The translations under genes and the position numbers were made by a program. Below are positions 1 through 11,206 of a DNA stretch of 64,000 nt, in pieces (position 1 is the first letter of the stretch; each line of letters begins with the position of its first letter). The notes below the pieces were generated by a model. That model searched no databases and had not been told where the DNA came from. It saw nothing but the letters and a program-made list of their open reading frames with translations. Location: positions 1,116,001-1,180,000 of the forward strand of contig JANTQA010000032.1 in assembly GCA_027625915.1 (NCBI GenBank), given 5' to 3'. The DNA is from Anaeramoeba flamelloides. Its lineage: Eukaryota > Metamonada > Anaeramoebidae.

Positions 1-518
1 TTTAAAGAGTTTTTTATTTTTTAAAAAGATACTACAATTAATTTCATTCAATTATGAATAATTTTGATATTTTAGGTACACATTTATTTGAAAAAGAGTT
101 TGATATTTTTTTTCAGGGTGGAAATTGGAATATACAATTTTCTTATTGATCGAAAAAATTATTTTCATAACTTTTTTAATCTCAACAAATTTTGGATAAG
201 AATTCAAAAAATATAAAAGCATTTTATTAATTAAAAAAATCATAATTACCCTTCCATATTTCCATTTTTTTATTGAAATTGGTCGTACATTGTTTTATAC
301 AAAAAAAGTGCTTTTATTTTTGTTTTTCATTTTTTGGAAATATATTATAGAGAATATTTTGAAATAAATGCATTATTTGTTATTTTCAATTAGTATTAAT
401 ATTTAGGTTAATTTGGTATTAGTAATTAACAAATAACTCTACTAAAAAAGATGTTTTTTTTACTAAAATGTAAAAAAAAAATACACAGCTTTTTTGGAAA
501 TACATTATATCTTTTGAT
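1..518. other. AT-rich intergenic DNA
   Basis: No credible gene is seen. The only long open frame, on the minus strand, is compositionally ordinary AT-rich sequence without family resemblance. Homopolymer A and T runs are common. Confidence 0.6.
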
Positions 519-1052
519 ATAAGCCCCATTCCAAAAATTTGAACATACCCAAAATCAAAAATGGGTAAAAGAAACTCATTATTATATTTTTACAAACGTA
601 ATATAAAACCACATTTAAGTTACTGATTATCAATTCTTTTATAAGTTATCATTATTTCCAAATAAAAGAAAAAAATATAAAACTCAAAAAAAAAAATAGT
701 GTGTTCAAAATAATGAACCGAGTTGGAACAAAAAATCTATTGGTAAATTTTTTAAAATTTCACCAATAATTGTTGATTGATCTAATGATAAGATAACATC
801 AACTAATTGTATGTAATTTTCCAATTAACAAACCCAACACTATCCTTCTATCAACCATATAAAAAAAATTCCAGATCTAACCAAACAGATTACGAAACTG
901 GAAAAAAGTAAATGAAAACAAAACTTAAAAGATAAAAAATGAAAAAATAGTTTGTAAAATTAAAATTATTTCCCAAATTGAATGAAAAGTGGGGTATTGC
1001 TATTCGTTCAACTGTTTAAAGTGTGTACAAATTTTTGGAATTTAGTTTATTT
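519..1052. mobile_element. Non-autonomous inverted-repeat element, family B copy 1
   Basis: A ~530-bp element without coding capacity. The left end reads ATAAGCCCCATTCCAAAAAT and the right end, reverse-complemented, reads AATAAACTAAATTCCAAAAA, so both ends share ATTCCAAAAATTTG as an inverted terminal repeat of about 25 bp. A second copy, collinear over its whole length with many substitutions, lies at 32295-32830. No clear target-site duplication is visible. Family knowledge: short elements with terminal inverted repeats and no gene are MITEs moved by a related transposase; which transposase is not visible here. Confidence 0.8.
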
Positions 1053-2915
1053 TAAAACTTATTTGTTATTAATAAAATAATAAACTACTTTTATTAGTTA
1101 TCTTACAAAAGTTTCAAATATATTATCTTGGTGAAACTTTTGAATTATGTGACATAAAAGTATATACATATTTAGAACTTTTAAAATATTTTTAGGGTTA
1201 TTTTAAACTTTTCAAAAAACATTTGCTCAACTTTAACTCTACAATGTAAAAAAAAGATAATTTGAATAATAAAATCAAAAATTTATTATTTTCTAATACT
1301 TTTCTCGTCTTTTGGAATGTATTATTTTCTGAATTTTGAAAAAATCCTTGAATTTATAATAATTAATCTTTTAGATATGTAACAGATTAATTTATCATTT
1401 TTTTACTAATTACCAATTTATAATAAATAAGATCTAATTCTTTAAAAATAACAAGTTATAAAAATAGGTAATAAATCATATATCATGATGCTGATCTTCA
1501 AATCATTTTTAAAAATCATTATCAATTTAATACACCTGAAATTTTTTTCTAGTTTAAAAATATATTAAAATTAAAAAAATAATAATTTGATTAATAGAAA
1601 AGTATCTTCAAAAAACAATTATTTTTGTCAAACAAACCAGAAGAAATTAAACTAATGATAAGATCCAAAGATTAATTTTATTTTTGTATCATGTTGGTTG
1701 ACTGATTAATAGAACATTTCCATAAATAATATTCTAATTATTTGGTAAAAATCATTGAATCTCAAATAATTCGTATCTTTGATTTGCGAAAAAATCCGAG
1801 GATGATACTAAAAACCAATAGTGTATTCTAAATTTTTTAATTCTCTATTGTTAAATCATTGTTTTGACTCGATCATTCCTTAAAACAATGAGTTTAAATT
1901 CGAAGTTATTTTACAACAAGGTTATTTATAAAAGGAATAATTTACACGGGGTTTGTTTGTTTTCTCTTTTTTTTTATGTTCTAACTCTTACTAATCCATT
2001 TAACATTTAGAGGGTCTGGACAATTAGAGTAAGATTGTGATTCATAAAGTCCTCAATTTTATTTTTTATATTAATTTTGAATCGGATCTGAAAACCATCT
2101 TATTTATTTCGTTAGGGTTAAGTTTTATTTTTATTATTTTAAGTAACCTTCTGTAAAAACAAAATTTAAAAGTATATTTAAAACATAAAATAAAAAGAAG
2201 TGAACAAAGGTTGAGAGAGACAAAAAAGGTAAATTGTTTTACATTTCCCATATTGGATAACACACTCAACTTTCAATTTTTTTTTCGGTTCTATTTGATC
2301 TTTGCTACATAAAAATTGAAATAAATTATTGTTAAGGAAGCCCCTAAAAAGATAGTAAAAATTAACAAGATACAGTAAGAAGTAAAAATTGTTTTTTTTC
2401 GAGTCATCTTGGTAAATGTTAAAAAGTGACATTGTTAAAATTATATTCATTACTCCCTTAAAAAAATGTTTTTAAATCCAAAAGTCAAAAGTACTTTCGT
2501 AAATGTATCAATAATAATAAAAAAAATAGCTTTTTACCTCACCTCTCTCTTCTTTAATATTTTTAAGAAAGACTTTAATCCTTTCTGATTAAGTCTCTTG
2601 TTGTTAGAACACAACATTTATTTCAAATTGTAATTCTGATTTAATGATGGTGTTTATACAAAATTGGCCATTGGGTTTTCAAAGGTTGTTCACAAACCAA
2701 CTAATTCGCTTCTACAAAAAGTTTGGGTAAAACTTGACGATTTTTTTATTACTATTTTTTGAAAATTTTAAAAATAAGGATTTCTGTAAAGGTTCATACG
2801 AAAGTTTGATCACTTTGAATCGAATTAATTTGTTATTTGGTTGTTTGTATAAAGGACGAAAGACTTTATTTGAAAACATTTTTTATTATTTTTGTTTTTT
2901 TATAATTTTATTTTT
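1053..2915. other. Gene-free stretch upstream of the Lys-rich gene
   Basis: Only short, compositionally random open frames are present. A 29-codon plus-strand frame beginning at 2644 ends beside a GT but has no recognisable continuation. The promoter of the gene starting at 2916 must lie in the last few hundred bases; no distinct motif stands out. Confidence 0.5.
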
Positions 2916-5900
2916 ATGAGTAAACAAAACAAAGGAAACAATAAAAATAAAAAAGAAAAGAAAAAGGAAAAGAAAAAGGAAAAGAAAAAGGAAAACGAAA
3001 AGAAAAAGGACAATGAAAAGAAAAAGAAAAAGGAAAAGGAAAAGGAAAAGAAAAAGAAGGGGAAGAAAAAAGGAAAAGTAGGGGAGGAGAAAGAAGAAAG
3101 AAAAAAACAAAGAAAAGAAAAAAGTGATGAAAAAAAAAAGAAAAAGATTACAAAAACAAAAAAGAAAACGAAAAAAAAAAAGGAAAATGAAAAGAAAAAG
3201 GACAAGGAAAAGGAAAAAGAAAAAAAAGAGGAAAAAGAAAAAGAAAAGGAAAAGGAAAAGAAAAAGAAAAAGAAAAAGAAAAAGAAAAAGAAAAAATCAC
3301 ATAATGAAATATTGAAAAAAAAATGGCTAGAGCTTAAACAACAATTGATCAATAAAAATGAAGAGATTGAAAAACTTAAGGAAGAAGAATGTTCTATCCT
3401 AATTCATAAATACAAAGATAAAAATATTACTGAAAAAAAGATTGCCAAAAAAAAAAAGAATGTTGAAGAAAAAGAAGAACTCAAAAAGAAATTGGAAAAA
3501 CTACAAAACTACAAATCCAAGAAACAAATACTTGAAGAAATTAGCAACAACAAAGCCAAACTTTTCCAAAAGAAAATCGAATCTGAAAATTCGAAAAAAA
3601 TTAGAGAATTTATTCAAAAGAAGGATGAAAATTTGGATTTAATCAATTTTAAAGAAAAGAAAAAAGACACCAAAACAAAGAATAAAGATTTTAACAAAAC
3701 CGATTTGGAAAGCAAAATTCATAAAAAAAAAACATCAAAAGAACAAACGAAAGAGGAACTATTAAAAAAAAAGACTGAACTTTTTGAATTAAATTCAAAA
3801 ATGTTTGATGTGACCAAGTTATTTGTGAAGAATTCTGACAAACAATTAAAGATCTGTTTGAGTGGATTTCAAAAGATGGGTAGGATTGTTAACAATTTGA
3901 AGAAGAAACCAACAGTCAAGAGGAAATATAAGGAACATAAACTGATTTCAGAATCAAACTGCAAAAAGATTAATGATCAATTAGTTGATCTAAATTCATT
4001 GTCTTTGATTCGAAAACAATTAATAATATCAGATCTCGAAGAAAAGAATTGCAACAAATATAATGAATATCAAAAAAAAAACAACAAGACAATTGAGAAA
4101 TATCTAAATAAATACAAAGAGTTTACCAAAAACAATAAGTGCGACTCGAACAAGTTGATTGATAAAATGAATGATCTACTAAGCCAACTGTCCAAGACCG
4201 CTTTTCAATTACAAAAAAATCAGGAAATGAAACAACAATTCAATAAAATAGATGCAAAAGATTATCTTGGAGAGGTAACCAATACTAACGACAATACGAA
4301 GGTGATTGAACTAATAAATCTTGAGATGATTGAAAATAATAATTTTTTCATCATGAATAATACTCAAAGTAGTAGAGAAGAGGATAGGGATGATGGTGAT
4401 GGTGATGGTCATAATAATGGAGATATTAAAAAGAGGGGGGGAGATCAACAAAAAGGGAAAGTGGTGGGAGAAAAGAAAAAGAAATGGGAAATGGGAAATC
4501 GGCGGGAAGGAAAAGGAAAAGGAAAAGGAAAAGGAAAAGGAAAAGGAAAAGGAAAAGGAAAAGGAAAAGGAAAAGGAAAAGGAAAAGAAAAAGAAAAAGA
4601 AGGCGAGGAAACGGGGAGAAAGGGTGAGGAGAAAGAAGAAAGAAAAAAACAAAGAAAAGAAAAAAGTGATGAAAAAAAAAAGAAAAAGATTACAAAAACA
4701 GTAAAGAAACTAAAAAAAAAAAGAAAATATTCTTTATTAGAGGGAAAGAATATTGAAATACCGGAGAACGAAAAAATTAATTTAATATTTATAATAAATT
4801 GTAAAGAATTTCCAAAGAAAAATTTTATCATTTTTGAAGTGTTATCTGAATTATTTAGTTTACCATCACCATATCTTCAATTATTATCTCCAAATTCTAA
4901 ACTAATTATACAAACAGAAAAGAAAAATCATTCCATATCACTAGAAAATAAAGAATTTCTAGACATTTTTGACAAGAAAAGAGAAAAAAATAATAACAAG
5001 AGATCAAAGAGAAACAAAAAAGAAATTAGTCAAATTATACAAGAAGAATCTCGAAACAAGTTCTTAATCTTTAATTATAATGTGGAAAATACTTATGAAA
5101 ACGATGTTCAAAACAATAATTTTTATTATACATTAAACTTGATAGAATTGACTAAAAATAAGGATAAGAATAAGGATAAGGAGAAGGATAAGAACAAAAA
5201 TAAAAATAAAAATAAAAAAATTTCAAATATTAATCATAATTGCAACAATAATCAATTAACGGTTTACAAAGATAAAATTTTAATTTTTGAAACAATATGG
5301 GAAAAGATTGTTTCGGTTTATGAGTTCTACACATACAAAAAAATTTTTCCAGTTATTAAGAATTTTCCAACAATCGATGATGGATTTATGTGGAATGACC
5401 CTATTAATGTCCAAATATATGAACCAATTGTTGGTGAGATTGGTAAAGGTTACTTCGATCCAATAGGTAAGGATCCTGACTATTATCCACAATATACTAC
5501 TTGTAAATCCAAAATAAAGATATCAAAAAAGCCATTTAAAAAATCCAAGCATTGCGCATTCTATTTTGCCAAAGATATGAATATTAAAAAACCGTTAGTG
5601 GCGAAATTTTTAATTGGTAAAGAACAATTAAATACAATAAATGACTTTTTATATCCTGTTGATTTCAATAGATCGTGTATGCATCTATTAGAGAAGTATA
5701 AAAAAAAAAATAATTCAAATTTGAAAATTATTCCTCTTTATGCGTATTTAGATCAGCAAATAGATGGAAACAAATTCTTTTTTGTTGAGCCCTTTGTGTC
5801 CGAATATTTAAAAAAGGGTGATGAAGTAGACGATGAAAGAAGCATAGAAATTAGATCTTTCCAATCCTGGTTAATCAAATATTTTGACGGGAAATACCTT

Positions 5901-6035
5901 TTTTCTTTACAACAAGTCGGTAATTTTTATGGTAAAATAAAGCTATCTGCTTCACGGGATATTTTATTTGGCATGGGTGGTCCAGATATCAACATGTTAA
6001 TAGACGATATTAAACATGGCGAAAATATTAAATAA
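2916..6035 (+). CDS. Lys/Glu-rich protein with divergent alpha-kinase-like C terminus
   Basis: Single open frame of 1039 codons, ending in TAA. The frame is open from 2892 but its first ATG is at 2916 (MSKQNKGNNK), chosen as start. Residues 1-130 are almost pure Lys/Glu; about 130-450 are charged coiled coil; about 530-560 is a (Gly-Lys)n run made by a GGAAAA hexamer; about 610-830 are mixed sequence of unknown fold. From about 860 the sequence resembles the alpha-kinase (MHCK/eEF2K) fold: a beta-strand with the expected Lys (LVAKFLIG), an FVEPFVSEYLK segment matching the Glu-Pro strand, FQSWLIKYFDGKYLFSLQQVG at the place of the family's DLQG, and GMGGPDINM near the end. The metal-binding Asp of DLQG is Ser here and no Cys/His zinc site is seen, so it may be inactive. 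Alternative: an unrelated charged scaffold protein. The gene is certain; the kinase relation is moderate. Confidence 0.75.
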   Translation: MSKQNKGNNKNKKEKKKEKKKEKKKENEKKKDNEKKKKKEKEKEKKKKGKKKGKVGEEKEERKKQRKEKSDEKKKKKITKTKKKTKKKKENEKKKDKEKEKEKKEEKEKEKEKEKKKKKKKKKKKKKSHNEILKKKWLELKQQLINKNEEIEKLKEEECSILIHKYKDKNITEKKIAKKKKNVEEKEELKKKLEKLQNYKSKKQILEEISNNKAKLFQKKIESENSKKIREFIQKKDENLDLINFKEKKKDTKTKNKDFNKTDLESKIHKKKTSKEQTKEELLKKKTELFELNSKMFDVTKLFVKNSDKQLKICLSGFQKMGRIVNNLKKKPTVKRKYKEHKLISESNCKKINDQLVDLNSLSLIRKQLIISDLEEKNCNKYNEYQKKNNKTIEKYLNKYKEFTKNNKCDSNKLIDKMNDLLSQLSKTAFQLQKNQEMKQQFNKIDAKDYLGEVTNTNDNTKVIELINLEMIENNNFFIMNNTQSSREEDRDDGDGDGHNNGDIKKRGGDQQKGKVVGEKKKKWEMGNRREGKGKGKGKGKGKGKGKGKGKGKGKGKEKEKEGEETGRKGEEKEERKKQRKEKSDEKKKKKITKTVKKLKKKRKYSLLEGKNIEIPENEKINLIFIINCKEFPKKNFIIFEVLSELFSLPSPYLQLLSPNSKLIIQTEKKNHSISLENKEFLDIFDKKREKNNNKRSKRNKKEISQIIQEESRNKFLIFNYNVENTYENDVQNNNFYYTLNLIELTKNKDKNKDKEKDKNKNKNKNKKISNINHNCNNNQLTVYKDKILIFETIWEKIVSVYEFYTYKKIFPVIKNFPTIDDGFMWNDPINVQIYEPIVGEIGKGYFDPIGKDPDYYPQYTTCKSKIKISKKPFKKSKHCAFYFAKDMNIKKPLVAKFLIGKEQLNTINDFLYPVDFNRSCMHLLEKYKKKNNSNLKIIPLYAYLDQQIDGNKFFFVEPFVSEYLKKGDEVDDERSIEIRSFQSWLIKYFDGKYLFSLQQVGNFYGKIKLSASRDILFGMGGPDINMLIDDIKHGENIK
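3084..3158 (+). repeat. 75-bp direct duplication inside the Lys-rich gene, copy 1
   Basis: Base-for-base identical to 4626-4700 in the same gene and the same reading frame. It encodes EEKEERKKQRKEKSDEKKKK followed by KITKT. The surrounding sequence differs, so this is a discrete copied block rather than chance low complexity. Confidence 0.85.
4509..4586 (+). repeat. (GGAAAA)13 coding microsatellite
   Basis: About thirteen pure GGAAAA units in frame, encoding alternating Gly-Lys. The absence of substitutions suggests recent slippage. Confidence 0.9.
4626..4700 (+). repeat. 75-bp direct duplication inside the Lys-rich gene, copy 2
   Basis: Second copy of the block at 3084-3158, with no difference over 75 bases. 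It lies just after the GGAAAA hexamer run. Confidence 0.85.
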
Positions 6036-6787
6036 TATAACATGTTTAAAATCTTTAATTTGTTCATATATTCTTGTTATTATTATAATTACAATTACAA
6101 TTACTACTAATATCACTTTTTTTTATTAATTCATAAAAACAAAATTATTTTTAAAATAGCATTATTATGAACAAAAATAAGAAATAATAATTTTTCAGTG
6201 ATCTTTTAAAATAATAAATAAACATATTTTAATAATTTTTATTTTTTAATTTTTATCAATTTTGATATCAAGTATAGAGATAATAATTAATTATTTTTTT
6301 TTTTCAATTAATATTTTATGATTCTTTTTTTTGGATTAAGAATATTTGCTTAACATTGGGTTAATGGTATATCTTTTGCTATTATTTCGGATTTTTTTTT
6401 TCTAATTATCCACAAATCAACACCTAAAATAAAAATTGACTTAGAGGAGAATATTAAAAAAAAAAAAAAAAAAAAAACGGGGGGTGCTGATTAATAAATT
6501 AATAAGGAAATAAAATTCCAGAGAATAAACTGAAACATTTTTTGCTTGGTGTGAAATTTCATTAAATAACTATTAATTTCGAGTTGAATGAAAATTTACA
6601 TGTTGAAATTTAAAATCAACAAGTTTAAACAAGTTTAGGTACTCTGATTTTTGATCATAAGATGTTTAATCAAAATATATTTTGATTAGAATTACATCAT
6701 GTATTAAAATAATTTAATTTTAAGAAATATAAGAAGGTTTTTTTTATTTTTTTTTTTATTGGGGGGGGGGGTGTAACTACTTAATAA

Positions 6788-6823
<36 letters not shown>

Positions 6824-7522
6824 CTCTATGTCCTTAAGGGTCGAGTCATTACGGTGAAATTTTTTTTCAGAAATGGAAAAAAACTTTTTAGTAAATTTTT
6901 ATGAGCACCCAATACCGATCAAAAACCAACCAACCTCTGATGTATGATCGATCTCCAAAAATCAACAACTAAAGATGTGGACATTTTTAGAAAAAAGCAC
7001 CAAAAGAGCGACACTCAATTTCCAATTATAATGATTGTAAATAATAATTTTATAAACAATTATGTCAGTTTTGAAGTGTTTCTCTTTGGCACTTTTTGAG
7101 ATCTTGGTGATTTTTTTTTCTTTTTCTTTCATTTTTATGAATGGGTTATTTTTATCTCAAGAATATTACAAAATCCTTACTTAGTCAAATTTAGAGTGTT
7201 CCCGAATAACCAAAAACCAGATTAAATCGAATTAAATTGATTTCAAACTTCAAGACAGCAATTTGTTTTAAATTAAAGAAATTTAACCATTTCGAAATTT
7301 AAAATGAGAAAAGATGAATTTTTTTTTTACATTTTGATTTTTGAAATTGAAAACTCTTTCAAACTGTTTTTTCTTCGTTGAATTTTTTGTCAAAGATGAT
7401 CCTTTGGAATTTTTTTCTGTTATTTGAATTTTGTCAACCAAAAGAAGGGTTATTTCACAATATCCTTTTTGGTCAGAGGTCACCCCCTAATTATGGAGTA
7501 CATTCACGATAAATAACTAGAC
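6036..7522. other. Intergenic, with homopolymers and microsatellites
   Basis: No gene is supported. It contains an A-run ending in CGGGGGG near 6455-6484, a run of eleven G at 6761-6771, and a TA then TG dinucleotide tract at about 6785-6825. The stretch 6840-7040 is less AT-rich than its neighbours but is broken by stops in all frames. Confidence 0.55.
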
Positions 7523-8085
7523 CCTTAATATAAAAAAGTTCTATTTTTTTCTGATGATATTTTTCCAAATCTTGTTAATAACTTAATTCAATTAACCAAA
7601 GGGATTAATTTTTATAGAATAAAAACACTCTCAACTTTTAAATCTCGAAAATATGTTTTGAAATTACTATGCACTTTTTTATTTTTATTTGAAAAATTGG
7701 GGTTGAAAAAAGCTTGAAATCAAAGAATAAGTTAATATATTAAATTAGAATATTTTTCCAGAGAGTTTATCCATTTAGTTTAACTTTTTTTTAATTTTAC
7801 CATTTATAAATAAAAAAAAAACATTTGAGGGCCAAATTAGTCCCTTTTGTGAAAAGAAAATTACGATAATTTAGAATTTATTTAGTAAATGAGTTAAAAC
7901 AAGATAGTGTATCGAAAAATTTACATAATTTCAGGTTTGAATTCAATAATTTTGGCAAAAAAAATTTTCAAGAAAAAGTTAAATGGAAAATTTTATCTTT
8001 TTTAATTTTTTCATTTTAGTTTTTTGAATTGTATTAATGGGAGGTATTTGATCAGTTTTCCGTTTTTGGTGTTTTTTGTGTCCAA
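7523..8085 (+). repeat. Dispersed ~560-bp repeat, family C copy 1
   Basis: Matches 24703-25270 in inverted orientation over its full length with moderate divergence. Shared landmarks include CATTTGAGGGCCAAATTAG, the segment around 7620-7690, and TTTGATCAGTTTTCC. No coding capacity. The ends are abrupt, as for a transposed unit; no long terminal inverted repeat is evident, though ACCCTT at one end and TCCCCTTGG at the other could be remnants. Confidence 0.75.
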
Positions 8086-8533
8086 GGGGATATATATATA
8101 TATATATATATATAAAAATCTGAAAAAAACTATATATCCCTTAGCACCCCAAATAACCTAAAAACATTTCAAACAAAAATTTTAATTTGAAATGTTATCA
8201 AAGGATAATAAGGTATAGAATTAATAAAAAATTATCTTTGAATGAAAATTTTATAATTAAAAATTGTTTAGTTAGTAAAATTAAAAAAATAACTCGAAAA
8301 AAAATTTTCAACATTGGGAATTTTTTTTTGGTTATTGGGATTTTATTATTTTTCGAAATTTTGTCAAAATATTTTTTTTTTTTTTTTTGAAAAGTTTGTC
8401 TAGACATCAAACACCTCTTAGTTTTAATATTTAAAACACATTATACTTTACTGGAAATTTTTCTGGGGCCCTTTGCACCCCAAAATTGTCTAAAATGCTT
8501 GATTAAATAATTTATTAATTATAAAAGTTATTA
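8086..8533. other. TA microsatellite with flanking inverted arms, otherwise empty
   Basis: A (TA)n tract at 8089-8113 lies between GTGTCCAAGGGGATATAT and the inverted ATATATCCCTTAGCACCCC. The motif CCCTTNGCACCCCAAA recurs as a direct repeat near 8470. No gene is seen. Confidence 0.5.
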
Positions 8534-8734
8534 TACAGTCAGTTTCACTTTTAAGGCACAAACTTTCAACTAAATTTAAGGCACAAAAAAATCTCAAATT
8601 AAGGCACAAATTTTGGTATTTCATTTTTTACAATTTATTTTTACTAGAATTTGAATTTTGTGCCTTAAATTGAGATTTTTATTGTGCCTTAAATTTCGTT
8701 GAAAGTTTATGCCTTAAAAGTGAAACTGACTGTA
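8534..8734. mobile_element. Palindromic MITE family A, copy 1
   Basis: A 201-bp near-perfect palindrome. It opens TA-CAGTCAGTTTCAC and closes GTGAAACTGACTG-TA. Each arm carries three spaced GGCACAAA blocks, mirrored as TTTGTGCC in the other arm. TA at both outer edges and a CAGT terminus fit Tc1/mariner elements, which insert at and duplicate TA. There is no coding sequence; the transcript would fold into one long hairpin. Confidence 0.9.
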
Positions 8735-9145
8735 ACATCACATCGAAAATTTGTTTTATCTACTGATTACTATTCAATATAAATATCTATATTAGATTCT
8801 AAATAATTTAAAAATAAAATAAAATATAAATTAAATTAGAAAAAAAAATCAAATTTTTTTTTCATTGCAAAATTTTACAATTTTTTCAACAAGATTTTTT
8901 TTCAATTTTAAATGGTTTGGCTAATAGTTCGAGTCAGATTAAATATTGGATTTTTTTTTATTATTTTACAATTTTTTAATTTTTGATTTTTTACAATCTA
9001 GACATAAAATAAACAATATTGTTGTAGTAGAGACCATATTGAAAGAACTTATTTAACAAGATCTGGATTAATTTATTTAGGAAAAATCCAATTATCGCAA
9101 ATATATTATTCAAATTGGCTATTTTCAAATAAATTTAATAACTTA

Positions 9146-9345
9146 TTAAAATCAGTTTCACTTTTAAGGCACAAACTTTCAACGAAATTTAAGGCACAAA
9201 AAACTCTCAAATTAAGGCACAAAATTTGTAATTTTTTTTTTACAATTTATTTTACTAGAATCTGAATTTTGTGCTTTAATTTGAGATTTTTTTTGTGCCT
9301 TAAATTTCGTTGAAGGTTTGTACCTTAAAAGTGAAACTGACTTTA
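9146..9345. mobile_element. Palindromic MITE family A, copy 2
   Basis: Same palindrome as 8534-8734, with decayed edges: ATCAGTTTCAC on the left and GTGAAACTGACTTTA on the right. Internal GGCACAAA/TTTGTGCC blocks are retained. Confidence 0.88.
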
Positions 9346-9519
9346 AATTTTAGTTTCTGTTCACTTTGAAAATATAATATTTAAGAAAATATAGTATTTA
9401 ATATTTTATCAATTAAACGAAAACCCAAATATTGTATTTTTTTGGTTGTGTTTTTATTTTTCAAATCATTAAAATAATAGTCTTGTTTATATATCACAAA
9501 TTTCTAATGTATTCTATGA

Positions 9520-9721
9520 TACAGTCAGTTTTACTTTTAAGGCACAAACTTTCAATGAAATTTAAGGCACAAAAAAAAATCTCAAATTAAAGTACAAAAT
9601 TCAGATTCTAGTAAAAATAAATTGTAAAAAAAAAATTCAAAATTTTGTGCCTTAATTTGATATTTTTATTGTGCCTTAAATTTCGTTGAAAGTTTGAGCC
9701 TTAAAAGTGAAACTGGCTGTA
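9520..9721. mobile_element. Palindromic MITE family A, copy 3
   Basis: 202 bp; starts TACAGTCAGTTTTAC and ends GTGAAACTGGCTGTA. The outer TA is kept on both sides. A few arm mismatches are present. Confidence 0.88.
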
Positions 9722-10011
9722 AAACAAATAATATTTAAAATCGATTTTTTACTGATAAGTATCTCTTACATTTCATTATAGCTGATGTTATATTTATAGC
9801 TATACCAGAAATTTTTTATTTTGAAAGAAAAAAATGGAAATTAAGTGAAACAAGACAATTTTGATTGTAAAACCTTTTTGAAGTAAATTTTGAATTAGAA
9901 TAATGACATAAATATTTTTCAAAAAAAACTAATTATTAAAAAAAAACTTAAATTTTAGATTAATGTAAGAACTCTTGATTCGGTTTTCTTTGAAACCTAT
10001 AAATATACTTG

Positions 10012-10204
10012 AATCATTTCCACTTTTAAGATATAAAATTTCAATGAAATTTAGGTAAAAAAAAATCTCAAATTATGGCACATCATTCGAATACTAGTAA
10101 ATTAATTTGTGTAAAAAAATTCCAAATTTTGTGCCTTAATTTGAGTGTTTTTTGTGCTTTGTATTCCCTTGAAAGTTTGTGTCTTAAAAGTGGAACTGGT
10201 TGTA
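10012..10204. mobile_element. Palindromic MITE family A, copy 4 (old)
   Basis: Degenerate copy: the left arm reads CATTTCCACTTTTAAGATAT and the right arm reads TCTTAAAAGTGGAACTGGTTG, ending at TGTA. It carries the most arm-to-arm mismatches of the 8.5-11.4 kb cluster, hence is probably the oldest insertion there. Confidence 0.75.
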
Positions 10205-10266
10205 ATAGTAATTAAAGTTAAAAATAACTTTCAAATGTATTCTGATTGTAATTAGCCAAAGAGGTC

Positions 10267-10418
10267 TACAGTCAGTTTCGCTTTTAAGGCACAAACTTTC
10301 AACTAAATTTAAGGTACAAAAAAATCTCAAATTAAGGCACAAAATTTGGATTCTAGTAAAATAATTTGTAAAAATTAAAAATTCCAAATTTTGTGCCTTA
10401 AATTTGAAACTGACTGTA
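10267..10418. mobile_element. Palindromic MITE family A, copy 5 (shortened)
   Basis: 152 bp. The left arm from TACAGTCAGTTTCG is complete; the right arm has lost about 50 bp between TTTGTGCCTTAAA and the terminal TTTGAAACTGACTGTA. Both outermost ends survive. Confidence 0.85.
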
Positions 10419-10510
10419 TTTTTGAATTTTTTTAATATCACATTATATACTAAACTGGAACTTTCAAACATTTTGTTGACTAAACAAATGGTTATTTTAA
10501 TAAATACATA

Positions 10511-11002
10511 AAAGAGTAAATAGAAAAATGGGATCAAAAAATTTTTTATTGCTCAACAAATTCAAAATTTTCTTAAATTTCGATTTTTGGTGTTTAGAAG
10601 TCTCTAGGACGTCTAGTTTTCGAGATATTGTCCAAAATCGATTTTTATATACATATTTTTTAATTGTGATTTTTCACAGCTATTTTGGGCAATAACTCGA
10701 AAAATATAAGAGCCCCAAAAAAATGAAAAATTGAGATTGTTTTTATATTGTTTATATAGTGACCCCCATAGATTAAAAAAAATAAAGTTTTTTATTTTAA
10801 AAAAAAAATAAAGTTTTAATTGTAGATATTAGTATATATAAATAATTTAAAATATTCTAGTCTTCACACAGAAAAAAATACTTAGTTACCAGTATTTGTC
10901 CGAATTTTGGTACCTGAAGAGGATTTAAATTTTTGAAAAAAAAATTTTTGACAAGATTTAAAGGTAAATTCAGGTAGCAAACATGTACACTTTAACACAA
11001 CA
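10511..11002 (+). repeat. 492-bp unit X, solo copy
   Basis: Matches, in inverted orientation and over its whole length, the centre of the large inverted-repeat structure (13314-13803). Landmarks are AAGAGTAAAT at the start, TTTTCGAGATATTGTCCAAA, TAGTGACCCCCATAGATT, and GGTAGCAAACATGTA near the end. Within the unit, GAGATATTGTCCAAAAT and ATTTTGGGCAATAACTC are inverted to each other, so it has its own internal fold. No open frame of note. Confidence 0.8.
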
Positions 11003-11206
11003 CAACAAGGAAAATTTTTTCAAAAAAAAATCTCTAAATTTTGGATTTTTGAAATACACACATATAATAAACATTATTATACATAACAATTTTCAATGAG
11101 GTTTACAACTTTAATAGATATTAAAAGGAATTGAAAAAAAAATGAAATTTTTCAGTAATATTTTTTTCATTTTTAATTGTAAAATTTTTGAATTTTTTAA
11201 TTGTCT

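Noticed and set aside
2644-2732. Short frame MMVFIQNWPLGFQRLF ending next to GTAAAAC, as a possible first exon
   Set aside because: No acceptor gives a sensible join to the downstream gene, which has its own good ATG at 2916.
2900-3352. Minus-strand frame of 150 codons rich in Phe/Ser
   Set aside because: Mirror of the Lys/Glu-coding tract; poly-A-rich codons read backwards give Phe/Ser/Leu. No independent support.
8187-8410. Overlapping frames on both strands near 8.2-8.4 kb
   Set aside because: Made of Lys/Asn/Ile/Phe codons from A/T runs; no conserved feature.
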